From contig DHJF01000032.1 in assembly GCA_002404195.1 (NCBI GenBank), positions 1 through 22,052 on the forward strand: DNA of 22,052 nucleotides, in the 5' to 3' direction. Under the pieces are notes generated by a model, which was not told where the DNA came from, did no database searches, and saw nothing but the letters and a program-made list of their open reading frames with translations. Every line of letters begins with the position of its first letter. The first letter of the stretch is position 1. Positions 1 through 7,490 of this stretch are shown here, one piece after another. Made by a program: the position numbers and the translations under genes. The DNA is from Candidatus Saccharibacteria bacterium UBA4727. GTDB taxonomy: Bacteria > Patescibacteriota > Saccharimonadia > Saccharimonadales > Saccharimonadaceae.

Positions 1-1672
1 CGAGCTCGGTTTTGCCGACACCTGTTGGCCCTAAAAACAAGAAGGTGCCGATCGGGCGATTTTGATTGCGCACGCCAGCCCGCGCTCGACGGAGCGCATC
101 GCTCACCACGCCAACCGCTCGGGTTTGGTTAATCATCCGCTCATGAATTAAGTCTTCTAGGTGTAAGAGTTTTTGACGCTCATCGTCCCCGCTAGCCACG
201 CCAACCTTAATGTCCATCGTCTGTTCAATCGCTTGCTGAACCGACTGCGCTGTCACTAGCCCATTCACCCCATAACTAGCCGCCGATTCCATCAGCTTAA
301 TCGCCCGGCCCGGCATGGCGAGGTCGTGGACGTAGCGTTCGCTCAGCCGGTAGGCTTCTTCAAGCGCCTGATACATATAGGTTACTTTGTGTTCGAACTC
401 GGTCATGATTAACTGGTCGCGCATAATGGCGATCGTCTCGTCCTTCGTTGGTTCGCTGATAGAAATACGGTTCAAAGCATTCACCAGGGCGCCATTACGC
501 TGACCAATTTGCAAATAGCGCTGCTCGTCCATCGTGAGAATCATACGGAGACGTCCCGCCTCCAAGATTGGCAATAGCACGTTTGATAAATCGACCGAGC
601 CAATCCCTTCTTCAAAAAAGAGCTGGGCGTTGTCGAGACAAATAATAATATTCTTAGCGTCATAGGCCTCACCAAGAATCTGCATAATCAGATTCTCAAC
701 CTCACCACGGCCTGGCGCCGCTGAAATAATTGCCGCCGAGTCTAAGATAAATACTTGGTGAAAGCGCAGGCTCTCCGGCAGGACCAACGAAGCGTCGAGC
801 AGGCGTTCGGCAAAGGCGTGAACAATCGTCGTCTTACCAACGCCGGCGCTGCCTACCAGCGCGATATTCTGCCGGCCCGCCGCACTAAAGGTTGCCATGA
901 CTTGATCGAGTGCTTTGGCATGCGCCTCTAGGTCGGTTGACAGCGAACCGTTACGGACGAGCTGCTCACTCAAATTTTGACCAAAGCGCGATAACGTTGG
1001 CGTGTAGCCGAATGACCAGTCGCGCGCAATACCTCCCGTTCGTTTTGGCTTGATGTGGCTAGCGATGAGGTCGCGGATATGTTGCTGCCACAGGACGCCG
1101 CGCACTAAATCGTCGTCGTCGAGCTGAAGATGTGCTAAGACGCCTTCATACCCAGCAAAGCAGCGAATCAGGGCCACGGCCAGCACGCTACCTGAAATAT
1201 GCTCCAGCTTAAGCTGTTCGTGAATTAGTAACGCCGTGCGCCACACATTGTCGGTATCAGCCACCTGGTCTGACGAGAGATCGAGGAGCATTTGCGGAGT
1301 GATGCCAAAGCGAATCCCGAAGAACTGTCCACTTCGCACACGACCAACGGCCGTCGCGATATCACGCGGTGTCGGCGCTAGCGGCAGTTGTCCTAAAATA
1401 TCACCCGACAGCCAATCATCGAGCTGTTGCCCGCTACCAGCTGGAATATGTAATAAATCATGACGAATCCATAATAGAACCATGATAGGTAGGGCTGATA
1501 ATCCCAGAATAAGCCAGCCCAGCGATAAGCCAATCGCCAAGAGACCCGCGCCCCCCACAAAAAAGAGTACGGCAATCAGCGGGAGTAGTTGGCGCCATAT
1601 CCCACGTAGCTTCACACCTAGGCGTGCTTTGTAGGCACGCGCACTGTGATAGTTAAAAACTATTGGTTCCAT
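1..1672 (-). CDS. Membrane-anchored ClpC/ClpB-like double AAA+ ATPase (3' end beyond window)
   Basis: An uninterrupted reading frame runs from ATG at 1672 off the window edge (557 codons visible). In order it shows two membrane segments (about residues 29-68), a weak Clp-N-like helical region (about 100-215), a first AAA+ domain with Walker A GSAGVGKTT (274-282), a short ClpC-type linker without a ClpB middle domain, and the start of a second AAA+ domain with Walker A GPTGVGKT (548-555). Clp/Hsp100 rings unfold proteins; here the ring would be held at the membrane. The first AAA+ domain looks degenerate: Walker B ends D347-N348 where DE is usual, the pore loop reads APGRGEV where AKYRGEF is typical, and the Arg-finger segment reads ALVNAL where ALERRF is typical. 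The start overlaps the end of the upstream membrane protein gene by 13 nt, so the two are probably translated together. ClpC-like is a family call; whether it works with ClpP cannot be seen. Confidence 0.88.
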   Translation of the reverse strand, partial: MEPIVFNYHSARAYKARLGVKLRGIWRQLLPLIAVLFFVGGAGLLAIGLSLGWLILGLSALPIMVLLWIRHDLLHIPAGSGQQLDDWLSGDILGQLPLAPTPRDIATAVGRVRSGQFFGIRFGITPQMLLDLSSDQVADTDNVWRTALLIHEQLKLEHISGSVLAVALIRCFAGYEGVLAHLQLDDDDLVRGVLWQQHIRDLIASHIKPKRTGGIARDWSFGYTPTLSRFGQNLSEQLVRNGSLSTDLEAHAKALDQVMATFSAAGRQNIALVGSAGVGKTTIVHAFAERLLDASLVLPESLRFHQVFILDSAAIISAAPGRGEVENLIMQILGEAYDAKNIIICLDNAQLFFEEGIGSVDLSNVLLPILEAGRLRMILTMDEQRYLQIGQRNGALVNALNRISISEPTKDETIAIMRDQLIMTEFEHKVTYMYQALEEAYRLSERYVHDLAMPGRAIKLMESAASYGVNGLVTAQSVQQAIEQTMDIKVGVASGDDERQKLLHLEDLIHERMINQTRAVGVVSDALRRARAGVRNQNRPIGTFLFLGPTGVGKTEL

Positions 1673-2043
1673 GGTATCCAGCCCAGCAGCCACAGTGCAC
1701 AACCAGCCAACGGTACGAGGGGCACAAATGCCCAGCCAATCAGTATGACACCACCAATCAGTGCGGAAAGCGTCAGGCCGATTGCTCCAACCATGATGAT
1801 AACAATTCGAATCATCGCCCCGATACAGCGTGAGATAACGCGGTCAAAAAACGCCTGAATTTGAACGCCTAACGGACCGCGGACTCCACCAGCAGAAATC
1901 TGACGGAATGGATTAAACAGGGTGCGGACGAGCAAACCTATTGAGAAGTAATCAATCATGGCCGCCAGTTGCTCACGTAAAAAGACGCCACGTTGTCGCC
2001 AGCCAGTTCCATACCACCACGAGAATAGCCCCACAATAAACAT
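1660..2043 (-). CDS. Small membrane protein, upstream partner of the Clp-like ATPase
   Basis: I do not recognise a named family. The product is about 127 residues, begins MFIVGLFSWWYGTGW, and has a hydrophobic N-terminus, a basic amphipathic middle (LFNPFRQISAGGVRG), and a long hydrophobic C-terminal half (roughly residues 75-122) that could form two membrane helices. I chose ATG 2043 over the in-frame ATG at 2061 because a TACAAT -10 box lies at 2050-2055, between the two, leaving 6 nt before 2043. The 3' end overlaps the start of the Clp-like ATPase by 13 nt. Both proteins being membrane-embedded and co-transcribed suggests they form one complex, possibly with this protein as an adaptor or anchor; that is inference. 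Confidence 0.75.
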   Translation of the reverse strand: MFIVGLFSWWYGTGWRQRGVFLREQLAAMIDYFSIGLLVRTLFNPFRQISAGGVRGPLGVQIQAFFDRVISRCIGAMIRIVIIMVGAIGLTLSALIGGVILIGWAFVPLVPLAGCALWLLGWIPWNQ

Positions 2044-2049
2044 AGCCTT

Positions 2050-2055
2050 ATTGTA
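2050..2055 (-). promoter_or_regulatory. -10 box of the membrane protein/Clp-like operon
   Basis: TACAAT on the minus strand, 6 nt before ATG 2043. With the usual 6-7 nt to the transcription start, the mRNA would begin at the start codon (leaderless). No clear -35 box is seen. Confidence 0.5.
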
Positions 2056-2131
2056 CCCCACCCCGCCGCTTTACGCCACAATAGCAATGGCATGAAATCG
2101 CTCATGTTTTTCTGAGTACATCTCCTCTGGA

Positions 2132-2140
2132 TGGTATAAT
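2132..2140 (+). promoter_or_regulatory. Extended -10 promoter of murT-gatD
   Basis: TGGTATAAT is an extended -10 (TGn plus perfect TATAAT), 7 nt before the murT ATG at 2148. The predicted transcript starts at or one base before the start codon, so it would be leaderless. A convincing -35 is absent, as expected for extended -10 promoters. Confidence 0.65.
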
Positions 2141-2147
2141 AGGACCT

Positions 2148-3422
2148 ATGTCCAAACCGTACGTCACCCTCCTTGGTAAAGCCGTCCGATCTATCGCTCG
2201 TCTGCGCGGAGGCGGTTCAGCCCTGCCTGGCCTCTTTGTTGAAAAGATTGACCCCGCATTCATCAAGCGTACGCTCGCCCCGTTGCCGCACGGCGTCGTC
2301 GTCGTGAGTGGTACGAACGGCAAGACCACCACGACGAAAATGGTAGTCGAGCTCCTTGAAGGCCAAGGCTTAAAGGTCTTCACCAACCGCACCGGTAGTA
2401 ACTTTACTCGTGGCGTGGCCGCTGCCCTGCTCGGTGAAGTCGATAATCACGGCGTCCTTCATGCCGATATCGCCGTGCTTGAACTTGACGAAGCCCACGC
2501 CGTCCATTTCGTACGCGCTATCCCGCCGCGCTACAGTCTGCTGCTCAATGTTATGCGTGATCAGCTCGACCGCTTTGGTGAAATCGATACCACCGCTGGT
2601 ATGCTAGCAAGCATCGCGCGGCACACCACCGATACCGTCGTTCTTAACCGCGAAGACCCACGTGTCGCGGCGATTGCACCACAATTAACTTACCAAAAGG
2701 CAGTTTATTTTGGCCTCGCACCCAAGCTCACGAGTCTTTTTCCGAACGACGACGATATGCATAACTCACAGGTTCAAGCCCTGCAGAATACACCCGCCGC
2801 AAGTGTCACCTTGCAGGCCGTCAGCGGACAAACTGCCGAATTCTTATTGCATGACAAAAGCGTCACTGCCAAGCTGCAGCTCCATGGCATCTACAACATT
2901 TATAACGCGGCGGCGGCGCTAGCGCTGGTTCACGTCATTGTCGGTGAAGACTGCGACCAAACCAAACTCCTCGCCAGTCTGAGCGATGTCACGCCTGCTT
3001 TCGGGCGCGGTGAAACAATCACCGTTAACGGTCAGCCAGTTGAACTCGTTCTTGTCAAAAACCCCAGCGGCTTTCGCCTCAGTTTGGCGTCGTTTAAACC
3101 GGCTGATTACGCCACGATGATCGCCATTAATGATAACTATGCCGACGGCCGTGACATGTCTTGGCTATGGGATGTTAATTTTGAAAGCCTCGCCGATGCC
3201 GGCGTCGCCGAAGTGACGGGCGTCCGTGCCTATGACATGACGCTGCGCTTGCAGTACGATGAAATAGAGGTGTCGCACATTGACCCCAATATTTCGAGCG
3301 CCCTCAAACATTTTCTTGACAGTCATAGTTCCGAACCGAAGCGTATTTACTGCACCTACACCGCTATGTTGGCGATTCGCCGTGAACTAGCGAAAATAAC
3401 CACCGTGGAGCAGATCTCATGA
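2148..3422 (+). CDS. murT: MurT, Mur-ligase subunit of lipid II isoglutaminyl synthase
   Basis: With GatD, MurT amidates the alpha-carboxyl of D-Glu in the lipid II stem peptide to give isoglutamine, using ATP and ammonia from glutamine. The 424-residue product has a Mur-ligase P-loop GTNGKTT (55-61), the central ligase signature VLNREDPRVA, the YNIYNAAAALA segment, and the C-terminal MurT-specific domain (DUF1727 type) with INDNYADGRDMSWLWD, the region carrying the acidic residue that serves the GatD active site in characterised complexes. The four cysteines of the MurT zinc ribbon, normally inserted in the central domain, are missing: the only two cysteines lie elsewhere. gatD follows with a 4-nt ATGA overlap. 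The start is set by the promoter 7 nt upstream and by the N-terminus matching the family. Confidence 0.93.
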   Translation: MSKPYVTLLGKAVRSIARLRGGGSALPGLFVEKIDPAFIKRTLAPLPHGVVVVSGTNGKTTTTKMVVELLEGQGLKVFTNRTGSNFTRGVAAALLGEVDNHGVLHADIAVLELDEAHAVHFVRAIPPRYSLLLNVMRDQLDRFGEIDTTAGMLASIARHTTDTVVLNREDPRVAAIAPQLTYQKAVYFGLAPKLTSLFPNDDDMHNSQVQALQNTPAASVTLQAVSGQTAEFLLHDKSVTAKLQLHGIYNIYNAAAALALVHVIVGEDCDQTKLLASLSDVTPAFGRGETITVNGQPVELVLVKNPSGFRLSLASFKPADYATMIAINDNYADGRDMSWLWDVNFESLADAGVAEVTGVRAYDMTLRLQYDEIEVSHIDPNISSALKHFLDSHSSEPKRIYCTYTAMLAIRRELAKITTVEQIS

Positions 3423-4144
3423 ACGACCAAAAGAAAATTACCGTCTTGCAACTGTATCCCCGCGATATGAATATCTACGGCGACTGGGGTAATACACTCG
3501 TCCTCAAACGCCGTTTGCAGTGGCATGGCTACGAGCCACATTTGATTGAATATAACCCGGGCGACGCCTTTCCCGATGACGTCGATATTATCGTTGGCGG
3601 TGGTGGGCAAGACTCGGGGCAAGATATCATCCAACAAGACCTGCTTTCAATCAGCCCACGGCTGCACGATTTAGCAGAGGCTGATGTACCGATGCTGATG
3701 ATTTGCGGTCTCTACCAGTTATTTGGTAAATTCTTCAAAACCCAAGACGGTCATGTGATTGAAGGTATCGGCCTGCTCGACATCGAAACACACGCTGGCC
3801 CCGAGCGCCTTGCCGGTAACATCATCACTGAGAGCCATGACTTTGGCACCATTATCGGCTACGAAAACCACAGCGGTCAAACCTTTTTAGGCAAAGGCTT
3901 AAAACCGCTCGGCACTGTCAAACGCGGGGCTGGCAATAACGGCCAGGACGCCACCGAAGGCGTCCGTTACCGTAATATCATTGCGACCTACCTGCACGGC
4001 TCACTCCTGCCGAAGAATCCGGCTATTGCTGACTTTCTCATTGAAAAAGCCGCCATGCGCAAATACGGTGAATTCACACCAACCGTCATCGATGATCGCT
4101 TTGCCTCACTTGCCCGCGAAGTAGCCCTCAAACGACCTCGCTAG
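3419..4144 (+). CDS. gatD: GatD, glutamine amidotransferase subunit of lipid II isoglutaminyl synthase
   Basis: This is a class I (triad) glutaminase that hydrolyses glutamine and feeds ammonia to MurT. The 241-residue protein contains the nucleophile elbow MICGLYQLFG with Cys96, the family arginine in GPERLAGN (Arg130, matching Arg128 of S. aureus GatD), and the catalytic His193 in YLHGSLLPKNP. The N-terminal LQLYPRDMNIYGDWGN is typical of GatD. The start codon overlaps the murT stop (ATGA) and a GGAG Shine-Dalgarno at 3407-3410 lies 8 nt upstream, inside murT. The third member of the catalytic triad is probably supplied by MurT, as in known complexes. Length and all key residues look normal. 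Confidence 0.95.
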   Translation: MNDQKKITVLQLYPRDMNIYGDWGNTLVLKRRLQWHGYEPHLIEYNPGDAFPDDVDIIVGGGGQDSGQDIIQQDLLSISPRLHDLAEADVPMLMICGLYQLFGKFFKTQDGHVIEGIGLLDIETHAGPERLAGNIITESHDFGTIIGYENHSGQTFLGKGLKPLGTVKRGAGNNGQDATEGVRYRNIIATYLHGSLLPKNPAIADFLIEKAAMRKYGEFTPTVIDDRFASLAREVALKRPR

Positions 4145-4164
4145 AATAGTTCTTATAGCTAGCG
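4139..4164. terminator. Possible shared hairpin between convergent gatD and LCP genes
   Basis: CGCTAG (4139-4144) and CTAGCG (4159-4164) are exact inverted copies flanking a 14-nt AT-rich loop that can pair further (ATA with TAT). The hairpin covers both stop codons of the convergent genes. There is no strong T-run, so the terminator call is weak. Confidence 0.25.
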
Positions 4165-5772
4165 ATTGATAACCACTACGAAATCGTCGGTTGATGTAAT
4201 ATCGCCCGGCACGGCACTAGTAGTTGCCTTTACGCCAAGTGTCTTTTGCAGTAATTGCAATGTCAGTGGCATTTTACCGTTACTCTGGTCGTAAAGTGCA
4301 TAGCCACCACTCCCTGCGTCGCTAGCATCGGCATTACCCGTAGTATCCACAACTAGCCCAAGCTGTTGCAATGGTGTCTGCAACTTACCAGCTCGACCGC
4401 CCACACCTGAGGCGTTATACACGCCGACCGAAGCGTTCTCTTTCGTGGCTGGATTTGTCGACAGCTGTCTCATTAAATAATTGATAATACTGCTGTAATC
4501 GTACGGGCCTGATGTCGGCACAACGGCGCTTTGTCCTGACACCATATCATTCATAACAACTGGGTTTTTCGCATCCACTAGGCTTACCGACTGAATGCCA
4601 TTCTTAGGAAGCTTAGCTGAAAAATCAAGCAACGTTTTTACTTCACCGGCACTAAAGCTCATCGTCACATTACTGCCAAGCGCATCGAGTAGCTTACTCA
4701 GCGCCACGGGATTTGCTAGCACGCCAGCTGACTCGGCTTTATCTTTGAGCGCAATCATAATTTTTTGCTGGTTAGCCTGTCGATCAAAATCTCCTTGATC
4801 GAGCCCAAAGTTAAGATACGAGTATGCGCCACTGTCGGCACGCGCACGCGCTAAATAGAGTGCCTGCTGACCATTTAAGTGATAGGTGCCGTCGTGCGGA
4901 TAATAGACGTTTTTACAAGTACGCGGGCCATGTGGACAGTTCCAGTCAAAGTTGGTATCGTAAATCCCGCTTGCGCCATCACCTACAATATTTACATCAA
5001 TCCCACCTACGGCGTCGGTGGCTTGCTTTAGTACCGAATAATCAACGTGGACAAAATATTGTGGCTGAATACCTGTAACTGTTTGAATGCGCGTCATCAA
5101 GCCCTTGGCGCCAGCTGTATCTTGCGCCTTGTAGTCACCTGTGACATGCTGCGTGCTGTTATAGAGCTTCGAACCACACTCGTAGACAGCGTTAATTTTA
5201 CTGTAGTCACCGATTTCACAGTTATCCAGCTTGACCCATAAATCACGTGGGACGGCCACCATTTTCACCGTCTTTGCCTTTTGATCAATACTCATCAGTT
5301 GGATCGAGTCGGTCAACCACAAGCCACCACCACCGTCAGCTGCTTGGTGTACGCTGTCATCTTGGGACGTGCCAAACACAATAATGTTCGTTCGACCCTG
5401 GCTGTCTGTTTTGAGTGGCTCTCCAGGTGTCAGTAGACTAAGAATAGAACCGCCATTAAATAAGCTACCGGATACGACAAACGTCTTAATGACTAAGAAT
5501 CCACCGATGACTAAAAGAATAATTGCAACAAACAGAGCGATTCGCCCAGCCAAGCTTTTGGGTAGGCGGAGTCGTCGTCTCGGCTTTTTGATTAGCGGTG
5601 GACTTATCTGCCCTATCGGCACTGCGTCGAGCCGTGAAGATGTTGTTGGAACGGAAGGTTTTTGTGAATTTTCCTCTAAGAATTGCTGCGGGACTGATTC
5701 AACCTCACGGCTACCCCGCGCCGTATGTCGCCGTGTTACAAAACTGTCAGTGTTGGTACTTCGTGGCCTCAT
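4159..5772 (-). CDS. LCP (LytR-CpsA-Psr) family cell-wall glycopolymer ligase with LytR_C domain
   Basis: LCP enzymes transfer undecaprenyl-linked glycopolymers to peptidoglycan on the outer face of the membrane. The 537-residue protein has a 77-residue basic, Ser/Thr-rich cytoplasmic N-terminus, one membrane helix (about 78-98), an LCP domain (about 127-345), and a C-terminal LytR_C domain (about 446-537, beginning ASVGVYNASG). LCP signatures are visible: TDSIQLMSID (Asp155), VAVPRDLWV (Arg176), and the arginine cluster YLARARADSG followed by FDRQANQQ. Four cysteines inside the LCP domain (185, 199, 279, 286) could form two disulfides on the outer face. The gene begins 13 nt after bcp, so the two share a transcript. 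The substrate cannot be read from sequence. Confidence 0.92.
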   Translation of the reverse strand: MRPRSTNTDSFVTRRHTARGSREVESVPQQFLEENSQKPSVPTTSSRLDAVPIGQISPPLIKKPRRRLRLPKSLAGRIALFVAIILLVIGGFLVIKTFVVSGSLFNGGSILSLLTPGEPLKTDSQGRTNIIVFGTSQDDSVHQAADGGGGLWLTDSIQLMSIDQKAKTVKMVAVPRDLWVKLDNCEIGDYSKINAVYECGSKLYNSTQHVTGDYKAQDTAGAKGLMTRIQTVTGIQPQYFVHVDYSVLKQATDAVGGIDVNIVGDGASGIYDTNFDWNCPHGPRTCKNVYYPHDGTYHLNGQQALYLARARADSGAYSYLNFGLDQGDFDRQANQQKIMIALKDKAESAGVLANPVALSKLLDALGSNVTMSFSAGEVKTLLDFSAKLPKNGIQSVSLVDAKNPVVMNDMVSGQSAVVPTSGPYDYSSIINYLMRQLSTNPATKENASVGVYNASGVGGRAGKLQTPLQQLGLVVDTTGNADASDAGSGGYALYDQSNGKMPLTLQLLQKTLGVKATTSAVPGDITSTDDFVVVINR

Positions 5773-5785
5773 GGGTTACTACTCG

Positions 5786-6250
5786 CTACTTTTGCGCCTG
5801 TAATTCTTTGAGTTCGGCCAGTACCTGTTCGCCGTGGCCAAGTGGTGTGACGCGGCCATAAACTTTCACGACCGTTCCCTCGGGGTTGATAATAAAAGTT
5901 CTACGAAGCACACCTTCTTGGCCAAACGCCTTCTTACCCCAGGCGCCGTACAAATCCATGAGTTCATGTTCTGGGTCGCTGAGCAGCGTAAAGTTGAGGG
6001 TATATTTCGCCTTAAACTTATCGTGACTACTGGCGTCGTCGCGACTCACCCCCACTACTTCGGCGCCAAGCGCTGCAATATCATCGCGAGCATCACGCAA
6101 GCTGCAGGCCTCGGTCGTACAACCTGGCGTGTCGTCTTTTGGATAAAAATAAAGGACCAACCACTTACCCCGATAGTCTGCCAATGAGTGACCCTTGCCG
6201 TCGGTATCAAGAGCGGTAAAATCCGGAGCAGGGTAGGGTGGTTGTTTCAT
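5786..6250 (-). CDS. bcp: Bcp/PrxQ-type thioredoxin-dependent peroxiredoxin
   Basis: A thiol peroxidase that reduces hydrogen peroxide and organic peroxides. The 154-residue product has the peroxidatic motif YPKDDTPGCTTEACSLRD with Cys44 and a second cysteine, Cys49, at the i+5 position typical of 1-Cys/2-Cys BCP proteins, plus later family motifs (VVGVSRDDASSHDKF, LLSDPEHELMDLYGAW, RRTFIINPEG). A longer frame begins at 6283, but the extended -10 box TGGTATACT at 6257-6265 lies inside it, so I place the start at ATG 6250 (MKQPPYPAPDF), which also fits family length. The LCP gene follows 13 nt downstream. The pairing may be a convenience of packing or link periplasmic thiol and wall chemistry; the latter is speculation. 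Confidence 0.94.
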   Translation of the reverse strand: MKQPPYPAPDFTALDTDGKGHSLADYRGKWLVLYFYPKDDTPGCTTEACSLRDARDDIAALGAEVVGVSRDDASSHDKFKAKYTLNFTLLSDPEHELMDLYGAWGKKAFGQEGVLRRTFIINPEGTVVKVYGRVTPLGHGEQVLAELKELQAQK

Positions 6251-6256
6251 AGACCT

Positions 6257-6265
6257 AGTATACCA
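6257..6265 (-). promoter_or_regulatory. Extended -10 promoter of bcp-LCP operon
   Basis: On the minus strand TGGTATACT precedes ATG 6250 by 6 nt. It decides the bcp start and predicts a leaderless mRNA. Confidence 0.6.
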
Positions 6266-6331
6266 CTTTCGCTTTGCCCTCACTTACCCGTTCGTGTAAA
6301 AATTACTCTGGAAAAACCCCTCCAAATACGC

Positions 6332-6337
6332 TATAAT
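6332..6337 (+). promoter_or_regulatory. -10 box of tRNA-Pro
   Basis: TATAAT, 18 nt before the first base of the mature tRNA, implies a 5' leader of about 12 nt to be removed by RNase P. No clear -35 box. Confidence 0.5.
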
Positions 6338-6355
6338 CACCAAGGTAACACCTAT

Positions 6356-6431
6356 CGGGGTGTGGCGCAGTTGATAGCGCGCTCGGTTTGGGACCGAGAG
6401 GTCGAAGGTTTGAGTCCTTTCACCCCGACCA
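6356..6431 (+). tRNA. tRNA-Pro (anticodon UGG)
   Basis: A complete 76-nt cloverleaf: acceptor CGGGGTG/CACCCCG, D-stem GCGC/GCGC with loop AGTTGATA, anticodon stem CTCGG/CCGAG with loop TTTGGGA (anticodon UGG, G37), variable loop AGGTC, T-stem GAAGG/CCTTT with loop TTTGAGT, discriminator A73 and encoded CCA. C1-G72 and G37 are usual for bacterial tRNA-Pro. Two nearly universal elbow bases are changed together: position 19 is A and position 56 is T, so the G19-C56 tertiary pair would be A19-U56. It reads CCA and, by wobble, other proline codons. Confidence 0.96.
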
Positions 6432-6462
6432 TGAATGAAAATCCTGGAAAAGTCCAGATTCC

Positions 6463-6494
6463 ACGAACCCTTTGCAGGGTTCGTTTAATTTAAT
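6463..6494 (+). terminator. Rho-independent terminator after tRNA-Pro
   Basis: ACGAACCC (6463-6470) pairs perfectly with GGGTTCGT (6477-6484) around loop TTTGCA, followed by a T-rich tail TTAATTTAAT. A smaller hairpin (CTGGA/TCCAG, 6444-6457) precedes it. Confidence 0.75.
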
Positions 6495-6521
6495 CTGAAA
6501 TCAACTACTTCCTATTTTAGG

Positions 6522-7166
6522 CTATAACCAATTAGCTACCCCGCCATGATGCGAGCAAGTACCACTTCTATGCTGACTAAAGCTGTACGTTCCATCTACA
6601 CACTGCGCCGTTGCACCTGAAGGAACAGATTGCGTACTCACTTCAGGCGAACAAACCGTTTCGCCTCTGCTATTTGTATAGGTCCCGTTGGTGCATTGCT
6701 GTGCGGGCGGGGTCACCTGACTAGATGAAGAATCTGCGGCTGGAGCTGAGGCGACTGGTGGAGCGGTATAGAAGGGAACCTGCTCAGGATCATTCTCCGA
6801 GAAACCAACATTACTATCAGCTATATTGTAGTAGCGTACATAGTTTACTGGGAATTGATATGTCTTACCGTTATCGTAAAAAACAATCGTAAAAGATATC
6901 TTCCCTTTAGTGCCTTCGAGACTTACGCCCTTGAACGTCGCCCAATCTGATTCGTTTGCTTTTGCGAAAACAGGATTCTTATCATTAACGTAGATACCAA
7001 CATCTGTATATGCTTTTTCATGAATTACTACGTCATATTTATTATCATTCTTTTGATATGCATGGTTTATATCAATATCCGTATTCGATAGAGCTAACGT
7101 TACATTCCCTGTAAAAAAGACTATCCCTAAGGTTGCAACTAGAGTAGAGAGTATAAACTTCTTCAT
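6522..7166 (-). CDS. Secreted protein with C-terminal DUF3761-like domain
   Basis: The 214-residue product starts with a classic signal peptide (MKKFILSTLVATLGIVFF, cleavage near residue 26; no lipobox). A domain I do not recognise (about 30-125) is followed by a Pro/Ala/Ser-rich linker (131-156) and two cysteine-containing repeats: CTNGTYTNSRGETVC (158-172) and the terminal AQCVDGTYSFSQHRSGTC block (187-204, then SHHGGVANWL), which matches my memory of DUF3761, a small exported Cys/His domain of unknown function. The protein should be exported, possibly surface-attached. By eye this gene and the sequence just upstream are clearly richer in A+T than the neighbours, consistent with an accessory gene. 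It faces the tRNA-Pro terminator. Confidence 0.8.
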   Translation of the reverse strand: MKKFILSTLVATLGIVFFTGNVTLALSNTDIDINHAYQKNDNKYDVVIHEKAYTDVGIYVNDKNPVFAKANESDWATFKGVSLEGTKGKISFTIVFYDNGKTYQFPVNYVRYYNIADSNVGFSENDPEQVPFYTAPPVASAPAADSSSSQVTPPAQQCTNGTYTNSRGETVCSPEVSTQSVPSGATAQCVDGTYSFSQHRSGTCSHHGGVANWL

Positions 7167-7174
7167 GGTTGAAT

Positions 7175-7180
7175 TCTATA
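7175..7180 (-). promoter_or_regulatory. Candidate -10 box of the DUF3761-like gene
   Basis: TATAGA on the minus strand, 8 nt before ATG 7166. It departs from consensus at one base and has no TG extension, so it is weaker than the other promoters, but the spacing fits the pattern seen elsewhere. Confidence 0.35.
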
Positions 7181-7392
7181 CCTTCATGTATAAATTGTAA
7201 ATGAACACTGAATTACGCACGCATTAAACCTGTCGAATAATCCTTAGATTTCATCTTTATTAAAATAATATCTCCTTCTCATTTACATTCGATTGAGCGT
7301 GACTTAAGAAAGTCTGAAACACCTTAATAGAATCTTCGACATCCACACGTCGATACACAACGCCCGCAAGAGTTTGGGATAAGTCCTGTCCG
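7181..7392. other. AT-rich intergenic stretch with a doubtful ORF remnant
   Basis: Nothing firm lies here. A minus-strand frame (7260-7412, MILNWSSGQDLSQTL to NEKEILF, 50 residues) reads partly through repeat copy A, whose counterpart in copy B (around 8850) hits a stop soon after the same ILNWS. It may be the tail of a lost gene or chance. No promoter or homologue is recognised. Confidence 0.25.
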
Positions 7393-7490
7393 CTCGACCA
7401 ATTTAGAATCATTCTCAATAACAATTCGAGAAAATACAGAGGTCGCTGAAGCAATTCAGCGACCTTTTTCGTGGCTCCGGTACGGTTTTT
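7393..7490 (+). repeat. Pilin-upstream repeat, copy A
   Basis: From CTCGACCAATTTAGAATCA to CGGTACGGTTTTT this is a near copy of 8842-8939, with only a handful of differences over 98 bp and the same length. It contains a terminator hairpin and lies upstream of pilin 1. Weaker similarity to copy B resumes after 7578 and continues to about 7640. Confidence 0.85.
7441..7469 (+). terminator. Terminator hairpin in repeat copy A
   Basis: A perfect 10-bp stem, GGTCGCTGAA (7441-7450) with TTCAGCGACC (7455-7464), tetraloop GCAA (a GNRA loop), and five T residues. It is oriented to stop plus-strand transcription entering pilin 1. Confidence 0.85.

Noticed and set aside
6251..6283. Longer N-terminus for bcp from ATG 6283
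   Set aside because: The extension contains the -10 promoter and adds basic residues foreign to the family.
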